A DNA stretch of 64,000 nucleotides from Acanthopleura granulata (taxonomy: Eukaryota > Mollusca > Polyplacophora > Chitonida > Chitonidae), in contig JABBOT010000035.1 of assembly GCA_016165875.1 (NCBI GenBank), forward strand, positions 205,378-269,377. The letters run 5' to 3'. The translations under genes were made by a program, and so were the position numbers. The notes under the pieces were generated by a model. It saw only the letters and a program-made list of their open reading frames with translations, ran no database searches and was not told the DNA's origin. Of the stretch, positions 13,200-23,290 are shown in pieces; the first letter of the stretch is position 1, and each line of letters starts with the position of its first letter.

Positions 13200-14617
13200 C
13201 TTATGATATAATCCAATATATATTAAGTAATCAATGAGAGAATCGCCAGCGACCCTGTCAAATAAATCAAATATAGAGTTGACTGTGTGGGATCTTTGCC
13301 AATATGAGCAAAGTGTAAACAGTCAACCAGGATACGTTTGTTGCCGTACTGGGCATCACATTCAACACACTCAGGAGCACTGCTCCCATCCAGGATAAAA
13401 TTGTGTTAGACGAGAGTACCCAATACGGCAACTTGTTAAAACGACTTGTTCTCTACCAGACATACCAAGAGTATAAGAATTACAACCAATGACAGGATGA
13501 ATATCATGCAGTTTGTTATGGACCTGCTGATCCTATTCATTCTGCCAAATGCGACGAATATATTTAGGAATATTAGATTTAAAATCTATATAAGGAATTT
13601 TATTCTTAGATATGGGTTTATTAGGTGCAGCTTTCTCCTCCATATGTTTCCATGGATACCAATATGACTTGGTATGGATACCAATATGACTTGGTAACCA
13701 ACAGAATATGATATCCTTACCTCTTTTAATTAACTTTCTATGAATGGCTAATATCTTTAGTATTAAGGGATTTTTAAATTTATTATTTCCTATTACCAAA
13801 AGGCAGGACAGAGAGTCACTGCATATCACTGCTCTCTGGGCACATCCAGAGAAAACAAGTGATAAAGCCAGATATATAGCTCTGGTCTCGCAGAAAAGAT
13901 TGAAGATGAGGATGGAAGACGAAGGAGAGGTGACTCGCTGTTCCAAGAAAGCCGCAGCTCCAACTCTGTCATCTGTCATCATTCTTTGACCCGTCCGTAT
14001 ATATAAATTTATAACCCGGGTTATTAGCCTGAACTTCAGCGAAACTTTGCTGAATTATCAAAGGATTTGTACCTGATTTGTATTTCTTACGTTGACGTAG
14101 ATCAAATATTAATATAACTTGTGGAAGAAGCCACCGAAGAGAGTTAGGAAAAGAAACCGGAGCTATGTTCTCAAGTTTGATGCCGGCTTCCAAAATGTGG
14201 TCCCGAACACGAACAACGAACGAAGCCTTCTTGTTAGGATATTTAGTATATTTGCCTACATATAATGGTTTGGGAACACAGCTGTAGGCAGGGTTTGTTG
14301 GATGTGCTTTACACTTTACAGCGTATTGAAGGCTCAGATTTTTACGTTTATGACGTAAGGAACGCTCATTAGCCTCTACGTATAAACTCTCTACTGGTGA
14401 GGTTCTAAATGCACCAAAACTGATCCTCAGACCCTGGTGATGGACCCGACCTAACATTTTAAGATATGGTGTGCTTGCGGAACCGTAAATGATAGAACCA
14501 TAGTCTAACTTAGACCAGAGAACGATATAAATTTAAGAAAACACATCGGTCAGCACCACAATCGGTGCTATATACGACCTTAATCATATCGGGTGACTTT
14601 GTACATTTAGCTTTAAG
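13200..14617 (-). mobile_element. RNase H-carrying LINE, 3' part (first half of split copy)
   Basis: Minus-strand frames give the end of a reverse transcriptase (YGSIIYGSA, then VHHQGLRISFGAFRTSPVES), an RNase H domain starting KFIYTDGSKNDDR and continuing to ICSDSLSCLLVI and CWLPSHIGIH, and a Cys-containing C-terminus near 13350. The order RT then RNase H fits I/Nimb-type non-LTR elements. Several frameshifts show it is dead. The copy stops at 14617, where the Polinton begins, and resumes at 26584. Confidence 0.75.
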
Positions 14618-14620
14618 ATT

Positions 14621-14790
14621 AGTATACAGAATAGGGGTTCTGGCTCACCGGGTGTTGGGAGCCGCCCCATCCACCCCGAGATGGCTCTCAGCGTTTGTTC
14701 AGGCTCTGGGTACATCAAGCCATATGGTGTCCAGCTACATAGATAATTGGCGATTGTTAATGTAGCCTGGAGCACGTTCACATTCATAAA
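14621..14790 (+). repeat. Polinton left terminal inverted repeat
   Basis: The first bases AGTATACAGAATAGGGGTT and later blocks (TTCAGGCTCTGG, ATCAAGCCATATGG, TTGGCGATTGTT, TTCACATT) recur in order in the reverse complement of 26418-26582. Confidence 0.85.
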
Positions 14791-16228
14791 AAAATTGCAC
14801 TATGAATGCGAAGCAAGCCAGAACCCGACGCGAGAGCCGCCTTATATTGACACAGCTAGATAAATAAAGCTTACAGTGAGCTTTTTCTAATGCAGGTTGA
14901 TAGTAAGCTGACCTGTATATACTCACTGGGCCACCCTACCATGTAGACAACAAGGTGAAGAGGCTGTAGCTTTTTCTATGTGAACCCAGCGCTCAGCTTG
15001 TTTATTGCTAGACATTCTGGGGTTGAATGGCTGGCATATTTTCATGTGCGGAATTCAGGGAAAATAGTGGTTCTGGACAAAAACTAATGTGATATTCCTC
15101 ATCAGAGTGTCTTTATAGGATAGGTACCTTTTATGATCAATATATGTATATGCAGAGCCCCCCTTCCCAAAATTTTGTCTGTAAATATTTCGCTTGGCCG
15201 GGTAGCTCAGTCAGGTAGACCGATGGCTTCATTGGAAATACGTGGAGGGAGTTTCCTAGCTAAAAATTCGGGTTTATCTCTCCATGTTATTCATAATAAG
15301 TCGTCTCAAAACACCTCTGCAGCTTTCGACGTTTCGCCGGCAGAGAGACCAGTCGGAGGAGCTGTCGAGATATGTTTTTTTTCTACCTGACACCACGTGT
15401 AATTACCCCATGGAGTGAGTCGTTAGCGTAAACCCGGATTACCACCCCATGGGGAAACTATTGAGGAAAAGGGCTCACATACAAGGCTTTTGCTCTTACT
15501 CGGCGCTCAGTTTGGTGGTCCGATCCCACGTGTGGCAAATTTCTCTTCTCCTTTTTTCATCAGGGATAGCTTCTTGGAAAGTTGTATAAGAAAGCAGAGT
15601 CGTCCACATTCAGAATGTGCAGTAGATATAGCCCAGTTGTATTATGAAGACGTAACGTGCGAGATCCCCACGTGAGAGCCACATAGTCAAACTATTTACA
15701 TAGCCGGCGAGACCATCCGCCTTGTATTTTTCGATCTAGTGATATAAATAAAGCTTACAGTGAGTTATATCCTGTATGGCATACCAGCTTTCGAGGTAGT
15801 ACAGCTAACTGAATTCAGATGGTGTATTACATCGTCCCGCCGACGAGAGTCAGACAAGTTTTGTATCGCGGGATAAGCTTTGTGAGATGCGGCAAAGCAC
15901 ACAAAATTCAAACCCTATAGAATTCCATCGACAGAGTTCTATAGGGTTTGAATTTGGTTCACTTCAATGAATCAGCCTTCGTATCCAGGTCTGGTTTACC
16001 CCACTGGATTAGATCATCCATTTTATCGCTGAGTATGGACATCTTGTAGGCGTGGTCTTGTATGGCGTTTTAACGTTTGTGTAGAATATATACAGCTATA
16101 TCTCATCTGACCCGAACTGAGGTCACAGTGAGTATATTGGATAACGACGATGGGCACATCTTACAGCCGACTTGAGAACAATACTGCAATTAAATCTACC
16201 TTCGGTATCCCACCTCTCTGTAAAAACT
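14791..16228. other. Polinton left subterminal region, no gene recognised
   Basis: Short plus frames (15133-15390, 15490-15675) show no domain. A 20-base direct repeat, TAAATAAAGCTTACAGTGAG, occurs at 14861-14880 and about 15745-15764 inside a longer, diverged repeat. A tRNA-like A-box (TAGCTCAGTCAGG) near 15203 may mark an old SINE. A perfect hairpin is at 15904-15955. Confidence 0.5.
15904..15955. repeat. Perfect hairpin, 19-bp arms and 14-base loop
   Basis: AAATTCAAACCCTATAGAA at 15904-15922 is the exact reverse complement of 15937-15955. It lies between the left repeat and the first minus-strand gene of the Polinton. Confidence 0.85.
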
Positions 16229-16640
16229 TTAACTGGTAGAAAGTTTCTTCATGAAGGTTGCGCGAACTTCGTTCCGTCCCTGTTGCACTAACTCTTCTTT
16301 CGCTTTCTTATCAAATGAAATCGAGTTACGCGCTGTACCAACTCAGATCTGTTGTCTCATTTCTTGGTATTTCTCGACTCCACCGAGTATTAGCCGAACG
16401 TCGGTATCCTAAATCTTACCGTCAGTCAGCACTCTAGAGATGTGGTCTGTGATAGTATTAAGCTTACTCTCAGCCGTAAGAGAATTTCATTGTGTTTCCT
16501 ACCTTTGACGGACAGGCGTATGCTTAGAAGCTTACTCACACCACTGAAAAGGGCGTAAGGTAAGACCGCGCCTTCCATGCCTATAGCTATAGGCGCCTCA
16601 ATTATTGTGGACAACAGACGTGAGCGTCATCGATACCATC
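16229..16640 (-). pseudogene. Polinton-associated conserved protein of unknown function (remnant)
   Basis: Read on the minus strand, the segment gives FSGVSKLLSIRLSVKGRKHN, then a stretch containing SRVLTDGKI, VEKYQEMRQQI and KEELVQQGRNEVRATFMKK, ending at a stop at 16229-16231. From memory, this helical pattern belongs to a protein often carried by animal Polinton-like elements, but I know no function. In-frame stops and a frameshift near 16430 show it is broken. It ends a minus-strand block that also holds the genes at 17.4-17.9 and 18.1-18.5 kb. Confidence 0.5.
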
Positions 16641-17025
16641 AATTGCTTTGATGTAGACGCCACACTAACTCTTAATTCTAGATCTGACATGAGTTTAACC
16701 TTTATCCTTAACATTGTCAACTGAATGCCATGCTATAGACTTATTGGGTTCAGGTTAGCCGTTTATGCCGCGGAGGCCTAAAGAGTAGAGCCACTTGCAA
16801 TACTGGTATACACTGCGGTGATGTTTTCCGGAGCGCTCACCTCGTCTAGGTGGGCAAATAATTCTTTGTGAGGTGTCAGTTTGAGTAGATTGTCCCCATC
16901 ATTTATTCCATGCATGGGTTCTTTGGTGTTTCAGATTCCCAGGCTCACGGATGGCATGGCATTTAAGGCGCAGATTCGTAGTTCGTAACTAATGTCGAAG
17001 ACGCTATAGCAAGACCTGTTGATCT

Positions 17026-17344
17026 TCCCTCGGCCATAGAGCGTTACCAGAACGCCCTGAGGTATGCTCGCTCCAAGGTGGATTATACGTTTGACGTGGG
17101 ACTGTAAATGGCGTCAAGTAATATGGACCTGCAGATCGGAAAAATCAGTGGCTATATCAACGACATCGTCATAACCACAACAAATCAGAGACTCGGGGTC
17201 AACGGAGACGTAAACTTGCCTTCGGCTGTTCATACACCTTCAACTGAGGAGAAAAGCGCTATACAGCCGCAGCCAGCTGCAGTACCCGTGCTGACAGTTT
17301 TCACCGAGGTCACCCGAGATAGCGCGATGAAGAAAAGGTGTTGT
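17026..17344 (+). pseudogene. Unidentified Polinton open frame
   Basis: A plus frame reads YQNALRYARSKVDYTFDVGL, a stop, then a 79-codon frame (17108-17347) starting MASSNMDLQIGKISGYINDI. No domain is recognised. It lies opposite and just past the minus-strand membrane-type gene, so it may be a remnant or a chance frame. Confidence 0.3.
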
Positions 17345-17939
17345 TAGTAATACTTAGCGTCGCCCTCGGGCTTGCACTAATCTGGTCACTGCAGATGCGC
17401 CCAAACGGTCACGTGAGCGATTCCACCTGTAGCGACAACCAGGGCCCAAGTATTCTCGGCGACCCAGTTTACGGGGTTGCCTAAAGCGCCGAGAAGCCAA
17501 GAGACGATGCTCCCTAGAATACCTGTAGAGCCTCTGCGGTTTTACCGGTGAGCTTAGTTCGAAGCCTAACCAGGACCCACAGGTGCTTTTTTACCCACTC
17601 CTTCAGACCTCCCTTGTCGGTTGGCTCAGGAGGTAGTGTTGGATTCGCTGGCGTTGAGTAGCCCCCGGTTAGCGCGAGCATCAGGGTCGACGCGATAAAA
17701 CCCAATGCTATTAGGATGCTGGCTATGGTGACCCCTGTTCGCGAAACAAAGTCCGAAGGCGTTGGGCAAGAGTTGTGTCCGGATTGATTTGTGTGCGCAG
17801 AGGTGCATGGGTCGCACAGGCAGCCTCGAGCCGCTTTTTCATCCTTCAGCGCTGGCACTTCTTCTGCAATGCGGCGCCTGGTGATCTCATCTGTAGCCTC
17901 AGCTAGTTGTCTTTCTTTCAAACGAATTTCCATATCCAA
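17345..17939 (-). pseudogene. Polinton membrane-segment protein of unknown function (frameshifted)
   Basis: The frame starts MDMEIRLKERQLAEATDEIT (charged, helical), then a Cys-containing linker (GCLCDPCTS), then a hydrophobic helix (VTIASILIALGFIASTLMLA), then GGLKEWVKKHL. A frameshift near 17515 separates a further hydrophobic part (GILGSIVSWLLGALG, ENTWALVVATGGI). I recall proteins of this design in animal Polintons, with no assigned role. A virion-membrane or minor structural function is only a guess. Confidence 0.5.
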
Positions 17940-18100
17940 TGCAGTTATTCTAGCAAGGTTGTTTGTGTGCTACCTCTGAAGGTCTGCTGTGTCTTATTAA
18001 ATTCCAGCAGGTCGCGGAGGGGCCGTGGGGATCACCATATGTGCTGAACAACCCCTGAACCTCAGATTCAGTCAACGTGGTTTCGATGGTTCCGACCGCT

Positions 18101-18520
18101 TCAGATTTCCTGCACAGCTTGTTCCACATTCTCGGCTACACCTAGGTCATCCTTAGCTTTCGGAAGAACTGTCAAAACTTTTGGTGGCAGCTTGCCCCGC
18201 TCCCAGTCAACAAAGCTAAGTTTATAGCGGAGGAAACCCACCCCAAAACGTTTCTCTAGTGTCGATAGCGTGAGTGGCTTGCCTGTACTTTTCCTGATAA
18301 TATCAAAGTTGGGTTAAACGAGAAGGTGTAGTCGATTATCGGCTAGGTCGAAATCTGAATAATATCTCCCCGCAGTCGGGGTAACCCCGTATAGTTCCTT
18401 AATGGCCTGATAATAGTTATCTACGCCTGACCGTATGAGCTCATGCTCTAGTAATTGTGCGTTTCTCTTTGGCTGGGTTTTTCCACTCTTGAAGAGAACG
18501 AGGTCTCTGGCTTCCCCTCA
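18101..18520 (-). pseudogene. Unidentified Polinton minus-strand gene with one in-frame stop
   Basis: A frame of about 140 codons runs from near 18520 to the stop at 18101-18103, with a single internal stop at 18314-18316. Legible parts include LLEHELIRSGVDNYYQAIKE, VTPTAGRYYSDFDLADNRL and YKLSFVDWERGKLPPKVL. I recognise no family. It is next to the capsid gene on the opposite strand, so the two may share an upstream region. Confidence 0.45.
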
Positions 18521-18739
18521 TGATCTCGTTCATCAATATCAAGATCATCTAGAGGGTCCAACTAAAAATCCCCCCACATGTTGAAGATATGATATTGTCG
18601 TGCGTTCGTTCATAATATCTACAGGAACAATTCGTTTTTTAATAAGCAATGGTCAATACGGACGAAACGCTAATCCTTAGCGCTGCCTGAGAATCCCCTT
18701 TGGGTTTAAGGGTGTGCGCCAGTCGGTCGTCGTGACGAA

Positions 18740-19880
18740 CAACTCTTGTACGATTCACCAGAACCAAGAGCTTCGGTTCGGTTCCCATACCTTGGCGCCC
18801 ATGATATCATTATCTCTGCGACCACAATGCTTGCTTTCACAATCTCCGACGGCAGGGGAGCAGTGGTCCGAAACCTTGGCCGTACTGTGATAAAGAACAC
18901 CACGGTCAAGATCAGCGGCAGTAAGGTGATGTCGATCGATGACAGCGACGTCTACCACTGCTAAACAGGCCTTTGGAAGGCGGCCCACGAGAGAGAGAAT
19001 GCCCAGTACCAGGGCATCGACACAAGCACCAACCAGGATATCACCGGATTCCGGGTATCGGCTGAGAATACAAACGAGACTTTCGCCAAAGACCGAGCCA
19101 TTGTAGAGGCCTATGACAACCGCTACCACATCCCCCTCGACTTGGAGTTGCTGGAGAACGATATGCCATTCTACCAGTCAACACTGGGGGGACAGGCTCG
19201 AACACGAGCTAGCCTTCAACGACTACAGCCGCGTCATCCGAGCCACAAGAAACACCGATGCCAGCTACACCTTCGAAAACATCAGCCTCCAGTACGACAT
19301 GGTAACGCAGTGAGAACTCGCCCGCATGATCAGTAACCAATACGCCGGCCACCTGGCCATACTGTATGACCGCGTGCTCCGGCACCACAAAGTCAGCTGT
19401 GAGCGATACATTGTGGAACATCAATCTCAACGTACCCGCCCGCAGTATGAAAGACATCTTGATGCTGTTCGAGGAACCAATATAGGCATTCCGGCGAAGA
19501 CCGAAGATTTCTACAAACCCAAAATAACGAAGGTGGAGGTGACATTCGATGGAGTTCTCATCCAGCTGTACAGCAAAGAAGTTCTTTTCAGCGGGCAGCC
19601 AGCGCCATCCCGAGGTGGTCATGGTCGTGAAAGACCCAGAGCTGGGCGACGTGTCCCATGCCGAATTCTTAACCACCAAGGAAGCCCTGTGGATTGCCCT
19701 CCGCTCCACCGACGACGGCAATCTACACGGCAGAGGGCGGCGCGTCGAGAAAGGCAGTGAGGGAATGACCATTCAGAACACGAAAAGGGAAGAGGCGGCG
19801 GGCACTTTGAACATCTACCTTTACTTGCCCATGGACGCCCTGCTCAACATCGAGGATGGTCAGGGCTGTACCAGTGGCCT
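18740..19880 (+). pseudogene. Polinton major capsid protein (double jelly-roll), broken
   Basis: Plus-strand frames carry the order expected of the Polinton capsid protein: MSIDDSDVYHC and then DLELLENDMPFYQ in the N-terminal jelly roll, LAFNDYSRVIRATRNTDASY and NISLQYDMVTQ in the middle, and ITKVEVTFDG, HPEVVMVVKD and GTLNIYLYLPMDALLNIEDG near the end. The protein would form the hexon-like shell of a virus-like particle. Breaks seen: stop at 18962-18964, frameshift near 19200, stop at 19311-19313, frame change after about 19405 and again near 19590. It heads the plus-strand capsid-ATPase-integrase block. Confidence 0.75.
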
Positions 19881-20022
19881 TTGGCCCAGGGGAATCAACT
19901 TCGCGATTATATGTGGAATGACGAGTTGAGTGAAATCCTTTTTACACTCAACCTCCTGGAGGGTACTTATCGCCTTTTGTTTCAACACATTTTTGTCCTC
20001 TCCCACTATACTTTATAATCGG

Positions 20023-20345
20023 GTGTATCAAGAGTGTCACTGGGTGTGGAACGACGAAGAGCTCTATGTCATATACCGAAGGTGAAGGGCTCCATGACTA
20101 TTTTCAACCAGCTGTTTGAAGGCAAGCCAACCTTATACATCATTGACGACGGTTTGGCTACAAAGTCGCTGACCAAAAAGAAAGACATCTTCTCTGAACT
20201 GGCCTTCTCATGCTGACACGCGCGGCAAAGCGTCTGGGTACTCAGAAATATAACTCACACTTAAAGGATCTACCCGAGCAGACGCGTTGGGTTGCCATAT
20301 TCCACTGCAAACAGAGGGACTCGCTCGAAGAATGCCTCCCAGCAA
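20023..20345 (+). pseudogene. Polinton packaging ATPase (FtsK/HerA type), C-terminal remnant
   Basis: The frame at 20034 includes PTLYIIDD, a Walker B-like box at about 20133-20150, followed by TKSLTKKKDIFSELAF. A frameshift at about 20213 moves to a second frame with GTQKYNSHLKDLPEQTRW and FHCKQRDSLEECL. This is the sensor and C-terminal half of the DNA-packaging ATPase. No Walker A motif is visible in the 150 bases upstream, so the N-terminal half is gone or too diverged to see. Confidence 0.65.
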
Positions 20346-20529
20346 ATGCAAGTGCTATAATGTGCGAAACACTGTTGCATAACGGCAGGTGGCTATTACA
20401 ATTTTCCCTGAAAATAATCACCTTTAGCGTAGTCTTATCACATATATATATATGCGAATATATTAGAGCAAAGAGGATAGTTCTCCATATCGCGCGTTGC
20501 ATGCGACAAACTAATCGTCATTTGAATAT

Positions 20530-21050
20530 GGACGAACTGGACGAACTAATGGACGAACTCATCGAACAGGACGCTGAGGCTGCGTCCCCAGCTGCAGAAA
20601 AGAAACAGAAGGAGCCATTGGAGGAACAGGCAGAAGGGCGCATTGCCAATCTCACACCTCTGGACAGTAGAAGGCTTGCTGCGCTTGCTGCGGGGGGCCA
20701 GGCAAAACAGTATTTTGGGAAGGCATGAACCGTGGACCAAATTGACTCATTGGACACGAGTTCGAGAAGTTGTACGCCTGCTACGAGGCAATCCTATGCG
20801 CGGTGATGACGAAAACGATAGGGCCGGCTGCACTACAGCTGTACTCAGAAGTGGCCAGCATGTTACTTCCAATGCCGCCTGAGAATCGGCCTGCGCTTGG
20901 GCGCGACCTGTAGGCCGGCCCCTTTGTTGGACATGCGATTAGTAAAGCTTCCTCTGTGCTCTATTATCGCTATTTCATGTTGTTACCATCGCTAACCGCT
21001 GCTCTTAGCACAGCCATTCACTGTCAATTTGGGCATCAGTGCCGTGGGAA
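20530..21050 (+). pseudogene. Conserved Polinton protein of unknown function (remnant)
   Basis: An acidic N-terminus (MDELDELMDELIEQDAEA) leads to RIANLTPLDSRRLAALAAGG and a stop at 20726-20728. Another frame then continues with EKLYACYEAILCAVMTKTIG and LPMPPENRPALGRDL, a stop near 20911, and a final part with LYYRYFMLLPSLTAALSTAI and HCQFGHQC. It looks like one gene with two lesions. I recall similar proteins in animal Polintons but know no role. A minor capsid or accessory part is only a possibility. Confidence 0.5.
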
Positions 21051-21058
21051 AATGAGGG

Positions 21059-21603
21059 GTGGCGGAGAAGCCCAGAATCGTTCGGAGCACCAAGCTAACC
21101 AGTCGGAGGGCAGCTTCGAGCAGCCAAGGAATCAAAACAGCAGGGTGTTTCTGTTGCTTTGCAATAGGAGGGCCTCTTCGGCGACTGGAAGGGAGAGGGC
21201 CTATTTTAGAGGCTCCTGGTGTTGCAAAGAAGGCTAAATGCACGCCTTACATCATTGGGGTAACTGGTCTTGCGGGTATATATTACATATGTACCCACCG
21301 GCGGCAGCTGCTGCCTCTTCCTGTCGCGGGGCAACTACAGAAAACAGCACAACCCACCTCTAAGAACCAATGTGTTCAGCAAGTGAAGGTTCCCACCCAC
21401 CCTCTCTATTTGGAATAACAAATACGCTCAGGTCACGGGGAAATCTGTTATCCCCATAGGGTCCAATCCTGTCCTAAGCGAGTTTTATAAACCAAAAAGA
21501 ATTCGGGATCACCTTCATCCTTATAACTGGCCTTGCCGCCTTTAAACCCGCCCAGTAATCTGAAATGATTGTGCTGGACTCTAGTAAGAGCTCCTCGCCG
21601 TCA
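21059..21603 (+). pseudogene. Unidentified open frame and flank in the Polinton
   Basis: A 119-codon frame (21059-21418) starts MAEKPRIVRSTKLTSRRAAS and includes a short hydrophobic part (YIIGVTGLAGIYYI). No family is recognised. Sequence after 21420 has only short frames. It may be a further remnant of a Polinton gene between the conserved protein and the integrase. Confidence 0.3.
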
Positions 21604-22015
21604 TGGCAGGCACGACATGAGTAGTGAGGCTCGAGTTATTTTTATATATATTTTATACCACACGTTATGGGTGTGCCGGAGGAGCTCAACTCTGCGATAC
21701 TAAAGATTGACTACTATGTCTGCGTCGGCAAGATTTCTGGTCCTATGGTCCATGCGCTGGCTCGTAGTGCACACAAGGCGCTCGTTCTCTGGCGGGAGGA
21801 CGAAAAGGCCGCGATGCCGCTTGAGCATGTTGCTTCTGACTGTTGGAGATTGATCAGGAAATTGGAATACCTATGATGCCTACTACGATGGCCGCATATT
21901 TGTGTATTCGTATATCGAAGACATACCATAGACCCAATGGCTACTAGGCACGACATGAGTAGTGGAGCTCCAGTGATTTTCCCATTTGTATATATGTAAA
22001 TATATATATATATAA

Positions 22016-22065
<50 letters not shown>

Positions 22066-22350
22066 CTGAAACCCCGAGAAGGTATAATCCGCGATGCTAG
22101 CGGTTGGGTCCTGTGCCCTCTTCAGCAAGATTCCTGGTCTTCTGGCGCAGATACTGATGGATAGCGCACCCAACTCGCTCGATCTCTGGCGAGAGGACGA
22201 AAATGTCGCAATGCGTTTCGCAGCAAAGGTGCTGAAGGGCCCGACCAACCTCCGGGCGACGACTTGGCAGCTGCCTGAACCTGTGGCTGACTCCTGTTGG
22301 AGACTGCTCAGCCTACTGACATGGCCGACCGGTTATCCATTCGTCTATCG
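21604..22350 (+). repeat. Direct duplication inside the Polinton, about 345-bp unit
   Basis: GGCACGACATGAGTAGTG near 21610 and 21949, LWREDEKAAM (about 21796) and LWREDENVAM (about 22180), and CGTATATCGAAGA near 21909 and CGTCTATCGAAGA near 22341 repeat in the same order. A TA/TG microsatellite (21995-22065) lies in the second unit. The duplication sits just before the integrase frame. Confidence 0.6.
21995..22065. repeat. TA/TG microsatellite
   Basis: TATATA followed by about 17 TG units, inside the Polinton. Confidence 0.9.
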
Positions 22351-23290
22351 AAGATATACTACTGGAAAGGCATTGCCGCCATCAAGAAAGTAGCTTCTGC
22401 TGGGAATTCTATTCAGATAAAGCTCGCGATTGGTTGAAGAAGCAGGCCATCTGGCAGATCTGTTTGCAGGCTCCACGAAAAATACCAAGGCCGAGATTTG
22501 AAGTTGACCTGCCAAACGAGGTCCATCAAACTGACCCGTTCTTTCAGCCACACGACAGAATGGGTAAGCTCACCTACAAATATGCCCTGACAGTGGTCAA
22601 TGTCGCCAGCCGTTTAAATTCAGCTGTGGCCCTGACCACAAAAGGAGCCCAAGAGGCTGCTGATGCTCTACGCCGTCTCTATAAACGGGGGCTTCTGAGG
22701 TGGTCTAAACTGCTGCAGGTCGACCCTGGGAGTGAGTTCATGGGTGCAGTGAGTCAACTGCTTACAAAACACTGGCGCGGACATCCATCGGGGCCAGGAC
22801 CGTTAAGCGATTCAATGGGACCCAAGCTGAGAGGGTGGTCCGTCACCAGTGGGCCCTAGAGATGCGCCTCCCTTCTTGGCGTTCTTTTGAGTGAGTGGCT
22901 TGCTTACTCGCAGTTGTCGCAGCTTTGAACGGAGAATTGACCCGGCTAGCTGGCAAGAGGCCTTCTGAGGCCATGAAGGCAAAAACTGTATGACAAAAAA
23001 CTCCTCCACTATTCCAGGCCGCCCTGTTGGCCTTCGCGAACAGAGGGTCCTTCCTTGGGTTGGCGTTCGCGCTCTTTACGAGCCCGGCAAGCTGGAGGCT
23101 GGTCGCCGTCTAGCGACTGATTCAGTGTGGTCCCTGGATGTGTACCGGCTAGATAACTAAACCCGATGCGCCTGTGTTGCACTACCTCGATGTATCAACG
23201 GATGGCCCGCAGTGGGGTTTGTCCGCGATGAACTTCTCGTGGTGCCACCTGACACTCAGCTTTGGTCGGATATATTCATACAGCGCCGCT
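22318..23290 (+). pseudogene. Polinton retroviral-type integrase (rve/DDE), broken
   Basis: The part before the core reads RLSIRLSKIYYWKGIAAIKK. After a frameshift the core frame (22434-22859) shows EVHQTDPFF, with the first Asp at 22533, and KLLQVDPGSEFMG, with the second Asp at 22722. After another shift, the position where the third acidic residue is expected reads TVKRFNGT, with Lys (22805-22807) in place of Glu, and the spacing is shortened. The C-terminal part (RALYEPGKLEAGRR, GFVRDELLVVPPDTQLW) follows in other frames. It would have inserted the element by strand transfer. The lost acid and the shifts make it inactive. Confidence 0.75.

Noticed and set aside
15192..15225. tRNA gene in the Polinton
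   Set aside because: An A-box-like stretch is present but no full cloverleaf or B-box at the right distance; at most an old SINE head.
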